Positions 16,278 through 24,680 are shown, counted from the first letter of the stretch. The stretch is DNA of 64,000 bases from VXNE01 sp965200505 (GCA_965200505.1 OZ241343.1:3596001-3660000), one strand, 5' to 3'. The notes: generated by a model from the sequence alone, not told the origin. Program-made: numbers and translations.

Positions 16278-18130
16278 CCGCGCCGAGCGCAGCCGACAAC
16301 GGCGCCAATGGCGGGGCGGCCATCGTCGCCGGCTGCGCCACGGTGCCGCGATTGTTCGCCAAGCGCGTGGCGGAGCGGTCCAGCAAGGTGGCCATCCGCG
16401 AAAAGGACTTTGGCCTTTGGAACGAGTACACATGGGGCGACTACGGCGCCGAGGCGCGGGCCGTCGGCTTGGGTCTCAGGGCGCTGGGCATGAAGCGCCG
16501 CGACGTGGTTTCCATCGCCTCGGAAGTGAACAAGGAGTGGATGTTCGCGGATTTGGGCGTCATCTGCATGGGCGGCGTGACGAATGGCGTCTATCCCACC
16601 GACGCGGCCGGCCAGGTGGAGTACCTCATCAACGACAGCGGCACCCGCTTCTACTTCGCCGAGGATGAGGAGCAGCTGGACAAGGTGCTCGCGGTGCGCG
16701 ACCGCACACCGACTTTGGAGAAGATCATCATCTTCGACATGGAGGGCTTGCGGGGGCTGGATGACGGCATGTGCATGAGCTTCGAGGCGCTCACGGCCCT
16801 CGGTCGCGCGCATGACGACGCGCATCCCGGCGCCTGGGACGACGCCATTGCCCAAGCCGACGCGGAAGACCTGATGATGCTCACCTACACCTCCGGCACC
16901 ACCGGGCCGCCGAAGGGCGCCATGATCAGCCAACGCAACATGCTGTTCATGATGAACTGCCTGCAATGGAGCTATGGCATCCGCGACACGGACGAACAGC
17001 TGGGCTTCCTGCCGCTCGCCCATGTGGCTGGCCGGATGTTCTACACGTTCGCCGCGCTCGAATCCTGTTCCGTGGTGAACTTGGTGGAAGAACCGGAAAC
17101 CATCACTCGAGATCAACAGGAGGCGTCGCCGACCATCCATTTCGCCGTGCCCCGGGTGTGGGAAAAACAGTTTTCCACCGTCGCCATCAAGCTGAAGGAA
17201 GCCACGGCGTTGGGGCGCTGGGCGTATCGCCTGGCGATGCGGGTGGGTGAGCGCCGGGCGGCACACTTGAAGGTTGGCGCCCAGCCGCCGAAGTTGTTGG
17301 AAGCGCTCTTCTTCCTGGCGGACGCCACCATCCTGAAGAATGTCCGCCGCATGCTCGGCATCGACAATTGCCGCTGGCTCTCCACCGCCGCGGCGCCCAT
17401 CGCGCCAGACCTCATCGATTGGTATTGGGCGCTCGGCAAGCCGATGTATGAGGTGTATGGCCAAACCGAGTGCGCCGGCATCGCCACCGCCAACACGCCT
17501 GGGCGCTGCCGCATCGGCAGTGTGGGCGCCGCGGTGCGCCATGTGGAGGTTGAGCTCACGGATGAAAACGAGATCATCATCCGCTCGCCGGGCGTGATCC
17601 AAGGCTATTGGAACAAACCGGAGAAAACCGCCGAGACCTTTCGCCAAGGTTGGCTGCACACCGGCGATGTGGGGCGCATCGACGACGATGGCTTCGTTTA
17701 CATCGTTGACCGCATGAAGGACATCATCATCACCGCCGGCGGCAAGAACATCACGCCGAGCGAAATCGAGAACCAGCTCAAGTTTTCCCCCTACATCACG
17801 GACGCGGTGGTGATTGGCGACCGCCGCCCTTATCTCACCTGCCTGGTGATGATCGATCACGAGAACGTCACCAAGTTTGCGCAAGACAATGACGTGCCGT
17901 TCACCAACTACACTAGCTTGTGCCACACGCAAGCCGTGCAGGACTTGGTGGCCGGCGAGATCGAACGGGTGAACGCCAAGTTCGCCCGCGTGGAGACCAT
18001 CAAGAAGTTCCGCCTCATCGACCAGTTGCTGGACCCGGAGGACGATGAATTGACGCCCACGCAGAAGCTCAAGCGCAAAGTGGTGAACGAGAAATACGCG
18101 GGGTTGATCGAGGACATGTACGGCAAATGA
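16268..18130 (+). CDS. AMP-binding long-chain acyl-CoA synthetase family protein
   Basis: A 620-residue adenylate-forming ligase. The P-loop-like motif Tyr-Thr-Ser-Gly-Thr-Thr-Gly-x-Pro-Lys-Gly is near residue 207, the Tyr-Gly-Gln-Thr-Glu motif near 398, the hinge Asp-Gly-Phe-Val-Tyr-Ile-Val-Asp-Arg near 475, and the C-terminal catalytic Lys lies in Pro-Thr-Gln-Lys-Leu-Lys-Arg. This FadD15-like type is regularly found beside Liv-type transporters. It would activate an imported carboxylic acid with ATP and CoA. ATG at 16268 overlaps livF by ten bases; an in-frame TTG lies six codons upstream. The SIS gene overlaps its stop (ATGA). Confidence 0.87.
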   Translation: MALTAPSAADNGANGGAAIVAGCATVPRLFAKRVAERSSKVAIREKDFGLWNEYTWGDYGAEARAVGLGLRALGMKRRDVVSIASEVNKEWMFADLGVICMGGVTNGVYPTDAAGQVEYLINDSGTRFYFAEDEEQLDKVLAVRDRTPTLEKIIIFDMEGLRGLDDGMCMSFEALTALGRAHDDAHPGAWDDAIAQADAEDLMMLTYTSGTTGPPKGAMISQRNMLFMMNCLQWSYGIRDTDEQLGFLPLAHVAGRMFYTFAALESCSVVNLVEEPETITRDQQEASPTIHFAVPRVWEKQFSTVAIKLKEATALGRWAYRLAMRVGERRAAHLKVGAQPPKLLEALFFLADATILKNVRRMLGIDNCRWLSTAAAPIAPDLIDWYWALGKPMYEVYGQTECAGIATANTPGRCRIGSVGAAVRHVEVELTDENEIIIRSPGVIQGYWNKPEKTAETFRQGWLHTGDVGRIDDDGFVYIVDRMKDIIITAGGKNITPSEIENQLKFSPYITDAVVIGDRRPYLTCLVMIDHENVTKFAQDNDVPFTNYTSLCHTQAVQDLVAGEIERVNAKFARVETIKKFRLIDQLLDPEDDELTPTQKLKRKVVNEKYAGLIEDMYGK

Positions 18131-18756
18131 GCGGTGGTGGCTTGAACGTTGACGTGGCGCCGTTGGCCCCCCGTAACGCGGCGGCGAGACCAGTGCGCTG
18201 GCTCGGCGAACTCAATGGCTGCCTGGAGCGAACCGAGTGCCGCGGCGCGGATGGCCCGATGTCGCTGGAAGCCGGCCTCGATGCCTTGGCGGGCCTTTGG
18301 GCGCGTCAGCGCCGCAACGATGGTGCCGTCTATTGGGCCGGCAACGGCGGCAGCGCCGCCATCGCCACGCACCTGTCGCAAGACCTGCTCAACAAGTGCG
18401 GCGTCCGCTCAGTGACGTTCAATGACGCGGCGCTCATCACCTGCATGGCCAACGACTATGGCTATGCCCAGGTGTTTGCCCGGCCCTTGGCCGCCTTGGC
18501 GCGCTCGGGCGAGGCGCTGCTGGCCATTTCCAGTTCCGGCATGTCCGAGAACATCACCGGTGCCGCCGCCAAGGCGCTGGAGTTGGGTCTGGAGTTGGTG
18601 ACCTTCTCGGCGTTCGCCCCAGACAACCGCCTGCGCCAACTGCCCGCCACGCTGTCGTTCCATGTGCCGACGCGGCGTTACGGCCAAGCCGAACTCGCCC
18701 ACGGTGCCCTCCTGCATGCCGCGCTCGACTGGTTGGAGGGCACCGAGGCGCGATAG
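18127..18756 (+). CDS. SIS domain protein, GmhA-like sugar isomerase
   Basis: A 209-residue sugar-isomerase-fold protein. The phosphosugar-binding motifs Gly-Asn-Gly-Gly-Ser-Ala-Ala near residue 75 and Ser-Ser-Ser-Gly-Met-Ser-Glu-Asn near 137 match the GmhA/DiaA group, which isomerises sedoheptulose 7-phosphate to D-glycero-heptose 7-phosphate or acts as a regulatory binding protein. A 40-residue N-terminal extension precedes the fold. The start overlaps the synthetase stop by four bases, so it is part of the transport operon. That placement is odd for a heptose gene, and the true role may differ. Confidence 0.75.
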   Translation: MSGGGLNVDVAPLAPRNAAARPVRWLGELNGCLERTECRGADGPMSLEAGLDALAGLWARQRRNDGAVYWAGNGGSAAIATHLSQDLLNKCGVRSVTFNDAALITCMANDYGYAQVFARPLAALARSGEALLAISSSGMSENITGAAAKALELGLELVTFSAFAPDNRLRQLPATLSFHVPTRRYGQAELAHGALLHAALDWLEGTEAR

Positions 18757-18820
18757 GCACCCTCGTTCGGGCACCTAAGCGAGTAAGATTTCGCCTCATG
18801 CCCCGATGGGAGCGAGCAGC

Positions 18821-20056
18821 ATGACCTTTGTTCCAATGCCCACCGACTTGGCGCCCGAGCGTTTCCGCAAGGGCTGGGCCGCGCTCGTGGCGTGCGCCGC
18901 CTTGGCCGCCTGCACACCACCGGACACGCCCCAAGATTCGGGCGCCGCGCCGCTCGTGGATGGCGTCACGGACACCGAGGTCGTGTTCGGCACCCACACG
19001 GATTTGTCCGGCCCGGTGGCGATTTGGGGCGTTGGTACGGTGAACGGCGCCCGCATGCGCTTCGACGACGCGAACGCGGCCGGTGGGGTGCATGGCCGCA
19101 CCATTCGCTTCATCGTCGAAGACACCCAGTACCAAGTGCCGCGAGCCATTCAGGCCGCCAACAAGCTCATCAGCCGCGACAAGATCTTCGCCATGCTGAT
19201 CGCCACCGGCACACCGACGAACAACGCCGTGATGACGCAGCAGTTCGAGCAGGGTGTGCCGAACCTGTTTCCCGTCACCGGCGCGCGCTCCATGGTCGAG
19301 CCGTTCAATCCGTTGATGGTGACGCAACACGGCATCTACTACGACGAGGTGCGCGCCGCGGTGAAGTACTTCGTGGAAGAGCGGGGCAGGCAAGCGGTTT
19401 GCGCCATCTATCAGGACACGGACTACGGCATCGAGATCTTGGAGGGCGCGCAGGATCAGCTGGCGGTGATGGGGCTTGAGATCACCGAGACCTCCGCGCA
19501 CAAACCCGACGCCACGGATTTCACGCCGGCCATCCTCCGGCTGCGCGAGGCGAACTGCGATCTGGTGTTGATGGGCACGGTACACCGCGACACCATCCTC
19601 GTGTTGGAGGCGGCGCGCAAGATGGGTTGGGAAGACGTCGATTGGGTGGGCAACAACGCCGCCTATGGCCAGGTGATTGCGGAACAGGAGAGCGGTTCCG
19701 GCGAGGGCTACCATGCCTTCGTACACATGGCGCGTCTGTATGCGGACGATGACCTGCCGCCCCCGGTGCGCGCTTGGTACGAAGCCTATGAGCAGCGTTT
19801 CGGCGTGGAGCCGGGCCTGCCGGCGATGGAGGGCTGGCGCGCCGCGGACTTGGTGCTGCAAGCCCTTGAGATCGCTGGGCGCGACCTCACGCGGGCGGGC
19901 CTCTTGGCCGCCATCGAGAGCATGACGGATGTGACGGACATCTTCGGCTACCGCCTGTCGTTCGGGCCGAACGACCACAATGGCGTCGGCCATTCCACGT
20001 TAAGCGTCGTGCGCGGCGGCCGCTGGGTGACGCTGGCGCAGGAGATCAGCTACTAG
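18821..20056 (+). CDS. Liv-type ABC transporter substrate-binding lipoprotein
   Basis: A 411-residue periplasmic binding protein (type I fold, PF13458). After a basic start comes a hydrophobic stretch ending in a lipobox Leu-Ala-Ala-Cys near residue 31, so it should be lipid-anchored. The mature part begins with Thr-Glu-Val-Val-Phe-Gly-Thr-His and Leu-Ser-Gly-Pro-Val, the usual first strand and ligand loop. ATG at 18821 has a GGGAGCGAG site; an in-frame ATG lies five codons upstream. It follows the SIS gene by 64 bases and is the likely receptor for the LivHMGF importer. The ligand cannot be read from the sequence. Confidence 0.85.
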   Translation: MTFVPMPTDLAPERFRKGWAALVACAALAACTPPDTPQDSGAAPLVDGVTDTEVVFGTHTDLSGPVAIWGVGTVNGARMRFDDANAAGGVHGRTIRFIVEDTQYQVPRAIQAANKLISRDKIFAMLIATGTPTNNAVMTQQFEQGVPNLFPVTGARSMVEPFNPLMVTQHGIYYDEVRAAVKYFVEERGRQAVCAIYQDTDYGIEILEGAQDQLAVMGLEITETSAHKPDATDFTPAILRLREANCDLVLMGTVHRDTILVLEAARKMGWEDVDWVGNNAAYGQVIAEQESGSGEGYHAFVHMARLYADDDLPPPVRAWYEAYEQRFGVEPGLPAMEGWRAADLVLQALEIAGRDLTRAGLLAAIESMTDVTDIFGYRLSFGPNDHNGVGHSTLSVVRGGRWVTLAQEISY

Positions 20057-20081
20057 CGGAGTTCGGTGCCGGTGCGTGCCC

Positions 20082-20693
20082 TCAGATGGGTGGCGGCCCG
20101 GCGCGGTCGGTGAGCAGCCAGCGAATCATCGGCAGGTGGGCGCGGCCGAAGAACACCTCCTCGCCGACCAGGTAAGCCGGCGCATTGAAGAGGCCCGCGG
20201 CCACGAGGCGTTCCTGCAGTGCCGCGAACCCGTCGGCGTCTTCCGCGAAGGAGGCAACGCCGACTTCGCCGAGCAGGTGGCGCAGCGCCGCATGGTCTTC
20301 AATGTCCAGCGCCACGCGCCAATACGCGGCGAAGGCGCGGTCCAGAAAGCCTTGCAAGGCGGCATCCGAATGGGCCTTCGCCGCCAGCATGGCCATGCCG
20401 AAGCCGGTGGAGTCCGGATCTCGGTAGATGTCCTCGATGACCAAGCCTTGCACGGCGGCGTAGCGTTCAATCTCGCGGGCGTTGTACGCGGCGCGATGGC
20501 GCAGGTGTCGCTCGCCCCGGCCCCCGCCAGTGGGCGGGCGGCGATGCGGCGATGCGACGGTCGGCAGCCAGTCCACGGCGATGTCGAGTTCCGCGGCCAG
20601 CACCCTCGTCGGCGCCAACGCCAGGTAGCACTCCGGCCGCTTCACGTCCAAGGTGACGGTGAGCGGGCGGCTCGGCGCAAAGGGTTCGGTCAT
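20082..20693 (-). CDS. DsbA-fold protein, HCCA isomerase-like (copy 2)
   Basis: A 203-residue thioredoxin-fold protein of the 2-hydroxychromene-2-carboxylate isomerase/DsbA group (PF01323). There is no Cys-x-x-Cys; the first-strand position reads Arg-Pro-Glu-Cys-Tyr-Leu-Ala. The C-terminal Gly-Leu-Phe-Asn-Ala-Pro-Ala-Tyr-Leu-Val-Gly-Glu-Glu-Val-Phe-Phe-Gly segment is characteristic. These enzymes use glutathione to isomerise aromatic breakdown products. The gene begins 22 bases after its paralogue at 20716-21426, so the two form an operon. It converges on the binding-protein gene. Confidence 0.75.
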   Translation of the reverse strand: MTEPFAPSRPLTVTLDVKRPECYLALAPTRVLAAELDIAVDWLPTVASPHRRPPTGGGRGERHLRHRAAYNAREIERYAAVQGLVIEDIYRDPDSTGFGMAMLAAKAHSDAALQGFLDRAFAAYWRVALDIEDHAALRHLLGEVGVASFAEDADGFAALQERLVAAGLFNAPAYLVGEEVFFGRAHLPMIRWLLTDRAGPPPI

Positions 20694-20715
20694 GGGCGTC
20701 GCGCGCGTCTCGCCA

Positions 20716-21426
20716 TCACGACGGCGCCCCGATGGCCTGATAGGCCACGTCGGGCGCCGGCCCGCGCCGTCCGCGCAGCATCCAGCCCACCATCGGCAGG
20801 TGTTCGCGGCCGAAGAAGTACTCGCCGTCCACCACATAGCCGGGCACGCCGTAGATGCCGGCATGGAAGATGGCCGCCTGCATGGCATCGTGTTCGGTGC
20901 GCCCCGGCCCGCTGTGGAACGCCTCGAAGCCGTCCGTTTCAGCGCCGGCCGCGGCGAGTGCCGCGGTCACGGTGGCGGCATCCTCCGCGTCGAACTCACG
21001 GCGCCAAAAGCGCGCATAGGTGTCGTTCATGTACCGCGCCAGCACGGCGTCGCCGTGCCGCTTCGCCCACATCATGCCGATGTGGACGAGGGAGGTGTCC
21101 CAGATCTTCACGGTGCCCCGAAGCTGATGGCCGGCGAGCCGCGCGTAACGGCGCGCGTCCCGATAGGCATACTTCACGCCGCGCCATTGTTCCGGCGTGC
21201 GGTTCTGTTCCACCACGCGGTCGCTCTTGTCGAGGCGGGCGGAGCCCAGGAAACTGGGAATGTCGAGGGTGAGCGGCCGCCAATCGACGTCGATGCCGAG
21301 TTGCGCCGCCAAGGCGAAGGTCGGGTCCTTGGCGATGAAGGCGTAGGGACTCTTAAAGTCCATATATACGATGAGGGGCCGGTCCGACCGCCACGGGTCA
21401 AACTCGGCGCTCGCGGGCACCGTCAT
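20716..21426 (-). CDS. DsbA-fold protein, HCCA isomerase-like (copy 1)
   Basis: A 236-residue relative of 2-hydroxychromene-2-carboxylate isomerase. The first strand and active loop read Met-Asp-Phe-Lys-Ser-Pro-Tyr-Ala-Phe, with Ser replacing the DsbA Cys as in genuine isomerases. The family C-terminal motif Gly-Val-Pro-Gly-Tyr-Val-Val-Asp-Gly-Glu-Tyr-Phe-Phe-Gly-Arg-Glu-His is near residue 200. It is likely cytosolic, glutathione-dependent and active in aromatic degradation. ATG at 21426; the second copy follows downstream. Confidence 0.8.
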   Translation of the reverse strand: MTVPASAEFDPWRSDRPLIVYMDFKSPYAFIAKDPTFALAAQLGIDVDWRPLTLDIPSFLGSARLDKSDRVVEQNRTPEQWRGVKYAYRDARRYARLAGHQLRGTVKIWDTSLVHIGMMWAKRHGDAVLARYMNDTYARFWRREFDAEDAATVTAALAAAGAETDGFEAFHSGPGRTEHDAMQAAIFHAGIYGVPGYVVDGEYFFGREHLPMVGWMLRGRRGPAPDVAYQAIGAPS

Positions 21427-21551
21427 GCCGCCGATCTCCTATGGCGCACCAGCTGGCGTGGCCGAACGTCGGGCCACGGCACCGCACGGCATCGCGGCGG
21501 CCCTCATGGCCGCGTTCGCCGCCGGGCGGTGGTGTCCCGCGCCGGCCCGGC

Positions 21552-21731
21552 TTAAGCGCGACGCGGTTTCAGAACCAGTTGCTTGCGGCCCCCGCTAAGC
21601 GGGTTCTGGCCGCTCACTCCCATGGGAATGTGCTTGATTTTCTTCCCAGACTTCAAGTATGCGTCCACATCCGCCGCCAGTTGTTCCCTCGTGCGGGCGA
21701 TGGCCGCATCGGTACGTGCCCTGTTTGCCAT
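21552..21731 (-). CDS. Small basic protein, function unknown
   Basis: A 59-residue Arg/Lys-rich protein beginning Met-Ala-Asn-Arg-Ala-Arg-Thr, with a predicted amphipathic helix of about 28 residues and a conserved-looking tail Met-Gly-Val-Ser-Gly-Gln-Asn-Pro-Leu-Ser. ATG at 21731 lies nine bases behind a strong GGGGGAGA site, which sets this start rather than the longer open frame to 21923. There is no signal peptide or membrane segment. The tail recalls small uncharacterised proteobacterial proteins, possibly nucleic-acid- or ribosome-associated. Function is not assigned. Confidence 0.65.
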   Translation of the reverse strand: MANRARTDAAIARTREQLAADVDAYLKSGKKIKHIPMGVSGQNPLSGGRKQLVLKPRRA

Positions 21732-21974
21732 GATTTTCGTTCTCCCCCGAGAACTTGCAACCCTAAACGCTCGCCGGGCACACCGCCAAGTTTGACTTTT
21801 GCTCCGGATTCGAGTAAGGAAGGCCGTGATTGCATGGCCACCACGGGCGTTTTTTCTAGTTGAAACAGGCGTCTGCGCTGGTTCGTCACCTTCGGAAACA
21901 GCCGTGGACAGTGGGAGAGCCAAGCCGCTTGGAGCATCGCAGCGCCACCGGCCGGCGCCGCCACCCTGTGGGCC

Positions 21975-22598
21975 TTAAGGTGCCGCAGCGCCCTCGCCGA
22001 CCAGCGCCTTGACGTCTGCCAGCACTTGGGCGAATGACGGGCGTGTCTGGTAGCCGCGCTCGGCCCACTTGCCCTGGATGATGCCTTCGGCATCGACATG
22101 GAAGATGCCGGGATGGGCGATGCCGTAGGCCGGGTGCCCGGGCGCATAGTCCTCGTTCAAGATGCCGAGCGCTCGCGCCCGTTCGCCGGCCGCCACCGTG
22201 TCAGTGGCGGCGTCCGAGAGCATCGGGTAGCCGATGTCGTTGTCGCTCGTGAACTCCGCCAGCACGTCCACGCCGTCGTAGCTCATCGTGGCCACCGCCA
22301 CCCCAAGCGCCTCGAAGGCGTCCCGCCACTCCCCCAACTGCACGAGTTGGGCCTTGCAGTAGGGTCACCAATCCGCGCTGCGCACCACTAGGAACAGCAG
22401 CCCGCCTTCACCAGCCAAGCCGGCAAGACGCCGCGTTTCGCCGGCTTGATCGAGGGCGGCGATGGCCGGCATGGCAGTGCCAGTGGGCGGCCCCCAAGCC
22501 TCGCTGTATTCGGACGCGGCACCGGGCAGGGCGATGAGCCAAGCCAAGACCCAGAACGGGATGCCCTTGCCGAAGCGGCTTGTTGAATGTCGCTGCAT
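21975..22598 (-). CDS. Peroxiredoxin-like selenoprotein with in-frame UGA (Sec78)
   Basis: Read with UGA at 22365-22367 as selenocysteine, this is one 207-residue protein. Residues 1-28 look like a signal peptide or membrane anchor, so it probably works in the periplasm. The thioredoxin-fold core has Leu-Phe-Leu-Val-Val-Arg-Ser-Ala-Asp-Trp-Sec-Pro-Tyr-Cys-Lys, replacing the Cys-Pro-Tyr-Cys motif of AhpC/TSA-like relatives, then Tyr-Pro-Met-Leu-Ser-Asp and Gly-Ile-Ala-His-Pro-Gly-Ile-Phe, the usual peroxiredoxin-like strands. The frame continues unbroken across the UGA, and a SECIS-like hairpin starts 13 bases after it. Standard gene calling would give two fragments (22365-22598 and 21975-22343). 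It is divergent from a GST gene. Likely a selenol-based peroxidase or thiol oxidoreductase. Confidence 0.85.
22333..22351 (-). promoter_or_regulatory. Bacterial SECIS-like hairpin
   Basis: On the minus strand, CCCAACT (22351-22345) pairs perfectly with AGTTGGG (22339-22333) around the five-base loop CGTGC. The stem begins 13 bases and the loop 20 bases after the UGA at 22367-22365, and the second loop base is G. These values fall within the published bSECIS pattern (short upper stem, small loop with a G in its first two bases, 16-37 bases from the UGA). It lies inside the coding sequence, as expected for bacteria, and would recruit SelB. Confidence 0.8.
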
Positions 22599-22744
22599 GA
22601 CGCCGATGATTGCCCTTCGCGCCAGGATGTCAAGCGAGCCACTCGTTCGTCTGACACCACACCGGCCACCGCGCTGCCGCGAAAAGGCTATAGTGGCGCC
22701 GTGCCGCTCAAGGCGGCCTTATCAGGCGGACTCGGAGCCACACC

Positions 22745-23380
22745 ATGTCGCAGGAACTCGTGTTCTACACCCACCCCATGTCCCGCGGCCGCATCGTGCG
22801 CTGGATGTTGGAGGAGACCGGCGCCGACTATCGCGTGGAGGCGTTGACTTATGGCGACACCATGAAGGCGGCGCCATACCTCGCGGTCAACCCGATGGGC
22901 AAGGTGCCGGCGTTGGTCCACGGCGATGCCGTGGTCACGGAAGCCGCGGCGATTTGCGCCTACTTGGCGGATGCGTTCCCGGCCGCCGGCCTCGCGCCAC
23001 CGCCTGCCGCCCGCGCCGCCTACTACCGCTGGCTGTTCTTCGCCGCCGGGCCACTGGAAGCTGCCACCATCAATCAGGCATTGGGCTTCGAGTTGGCGGC
23101 GGAGCAGGAGGCGATGGCGGGCTATGGCAGCCTCGCCAAGGTGCTCGATGCGTTGGAGGGGGCGCTTGGCCAAGGCGGCCATGTCGCCGGAGAGCGATTC
23201 TCTGCCGCGGATGTCTATGTGGGTGCTCACATCGGCTGGGGCATGAACATGATGGGCACCATCGAGAAGCGGCCGGCGTTCGTAGACTACTGGCAGCGCG
23301 TGAGCGGCAGGGACGCCCATCTTCGCGCCAATGCGCTGGACGACGCGCTGCTCAAGGAACAGGAGTCCGCTGCGCCTTAG
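22745..23380 (+). CDS. Glutathione S-transferase family protein
   Basis: A 211-residue GST with an N-terminal thioredoxin-like domain and C-terminal helical domain. The start Phe-Tyr-Thr-His-Pro-Met-Ser-Arg-Gly-Arg places a Ser/Arg at the glutathione-activating position. Asn-Pro-Met-Gly-Lys-Val-Pro-Ala-Leu gives the cis-Pro, and Val-Thr-Glu-Ala-Ala-Ala-Ile the glutathione-binding Glu-Ala. The C-terminal Ser-Ala-Ala-Asp-Val-Tyr cap is also present. It is divergent from the selenoprotein gene and could share a promoter region with it, consistent with a redox role. The substrate is unknown. Confidence 0.85.
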   Translation: MSQELVFYTHPMSRGRIVRWMLEETGADYRVEALTYGDTMKAAPYLAVNPMGKVPALVHGDAVVTEAAAICAYLADAFPAAGLAPPPAARAAYYRWLFFAAGPLEAATINQALGFELAAEQEAMAGYGSLAKVLDALEGALGQGGHVAGERFSAADVYVGAHIGWGMNMMGTIEKRPAFVDYWQRVSGRDAHLRANALDDALLKEQESAAP

Positions 23381-23430
23381 GCTTCTGCCCCGGCCCACGG
23401 ACAGCAGCACTGCAAACAGGAGGGCGAACC

Positions 23431-23931
23431 TTGGCTGAACAAACCTTCACAGACGCTTGCCTCGCGGCCAATGCCCGCTATGCGGCGAGCTTCGACAAGG
23501 CGGACGCGCCGGCGGCGCCGGCGGCGCGGGCCGCGGTGGTCACCTGCATGGACGCCCGCATCGAGACCGGCCGGGCGCTCGGCGTCGCCGAGGGCGACGT
23601 GCATGTCATCCGCAACGCCGGCGGCGTCATCACGGACGACGCGCTGCGTTCGCTCCTAATCTCCCAGCGCCTGCTTGGCACCGAGGAGATCCTCATCATC
23701 CACCACACCGAATGTGGCATGGCCACCTTCAAGGACGACGACCTGAAGGCGGCCATCGAGGCGGAAACCGGCCTCAAGCCTGCGTTCGCGCTGGAAGCGT
23801 TCGCCGACGCGGAGGAAGACGTGCGCCAGTCCATCCGCCGCGTGCAAGCCTGTCCCTTCATCCCGGTGCGCGACAAAGTGCGCGGCTTCCTCTACGATGT
23901 GAAGACGGGCCGCTTGAACGAGGTATGTTGA
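23431..23931 (+). CDS. Beta-class carbonic anhydrase
   Basis: A 166-residue zinc enzyme that interconverts CO2 and bicarbonate in the cytoplasm. Zinc ligands are Cys39, His92 and Cys95 in Thr-Cys-Met-Asp-Ala-Arg and His-Thr-Glu-Cys-Gly-Met; Asp41-Arg43 is the catalytic dyad. The short length without an N-terminal arm fits the small mycobacterial-like subgroup. TTG at 23431 is set by AGGAGG at 23418-23423, seven bases upstream. Its stop overlaps the Coq4-like gene. Formate dehydrogenase further along also produces CO2, but no direct link is visible. Confidence 0.88.
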   Translation: MAEQTFTDACLAANARYAASFDKADAPAAPAARAAVVTCMDARIETGRALGVAEGDVHVIRNAGGVITDDALRSLLISQRLLGTEEILIIHHTECGMATFKDDDLKAAIEAETGLKPAFALEAFADAEEDVRQSIRRVQACPFIPVRDKVRGFLYDVKTGRLNEVC

Positions 23932-24680
23932 ACGTGGACAACACAAACGCACTGGATGAGGCCCGCATGCAGCCCGCCGTGGCATGGGCGGCGTTCCGCA
24001 AAGTGCTCGCGGATCCGGAAGACACGCCGCGCGTCTTCGAGCTGATTCGCGCCATGGCCGGGCCATCGCTGCGGCGCGGCTTGTGGCGGTTGCGCAACAC
24101 AGCCTTCGGCCAGCGGGCGTTGCGGGAGCGCCCCATCCTGCTGCACAGGCTGAATGACCGGGCCGCGTTGGCGGCGCTGCCGGCGGGCAGCCTGGGCCGT
24201 GCCTACCACGATTTCGTGTATGGCGAGCAATTGTCCGCGGAGGAATTGGTGGCCGCCAGCCAAGGCGACGCCGGTTACACCTTCGCGGATCCGGACTTGA
24301 GCTGGTTTCGGGAACGCCTGCGCGACCAGCATGACCTGTGGCACACCCTCACCCAGTACGGCCGGGATCCGTTCGGCGAAGCCTGCCTGTTGGCCTTCAC
24401 CTACGCGCAGATGCGCAATCGTGGCGTTGGCTTGCTGGTGCTCGGCGGTGGTTGGCGACTGGCCAGGGCCATGGGCCCGCGTGTGCTTGTGGCCCTGTGG
24501 CAGGGCTTCCAAGCTGGCCGCCACGCGAGTTGGCTGCCGGCCGAAGATTGGGAACGGCTGCTGGCGCTGCCGATCGAGGATGTGCGCCGGATGCTGGCGG
24601 TGCGGCCGCCGAGCGTCTATTGGGAAGTGAGCGCCGCGGCCCGAGCCCACGGCGGTGGCGGCTCGCTGTCCCATGCCTAG
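23925..24680 (+). CDS. Coq4-like ubiquinone biosynthesis protein
   Basis: A 251-residue protein of the Coq4 family. The diagnostic metal motif His-Asp-x-x-His followed by eleven residues and Glu is intact (His-Asp-Leu-Trp-His ... Glu near residue 140). In eukaryotes Coq4 organises the ubiquinone complex and takes part in C1 oxidative decarboxylation; bacterial members are assumed to act in quinone metabolism. ATG at 23925 overlaps the carbonic anhydrase by seven bases; a Met 14 residues further in is an alternative. The outer-membrane protein gene overlaps its end by eight bases. Confidence 0.75.
   Translation: MLNVDNTNALDEARMQPAVAWAAFRKVLADPEDTPRVFELIRAMAGPSLRRGLWRLRNTAFGQRALRERPILLHRLNDRAALAALPAGSLGRAYHDFVYGEQLSAEELVAASQGDAGYTFADPDLSWFRERLRDQHDLWHTLTQYGRDPFGEACLLAFTYAQMRNRGVGLLVLGGGWRLARAMGPRVLVALWQGFQAGRHASWLPAEDWERLLALPIEDVRRMLAVRPPSVYWEVSAAARAHGGGGSLSHA

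Noticed and set aside
22365..22598. Selenoprotein N-terminal part as an independent 77-residue gene
   Set aside because: It stops inside the redox motif and the same frame continues with conserved sequence; recoding explains it better.
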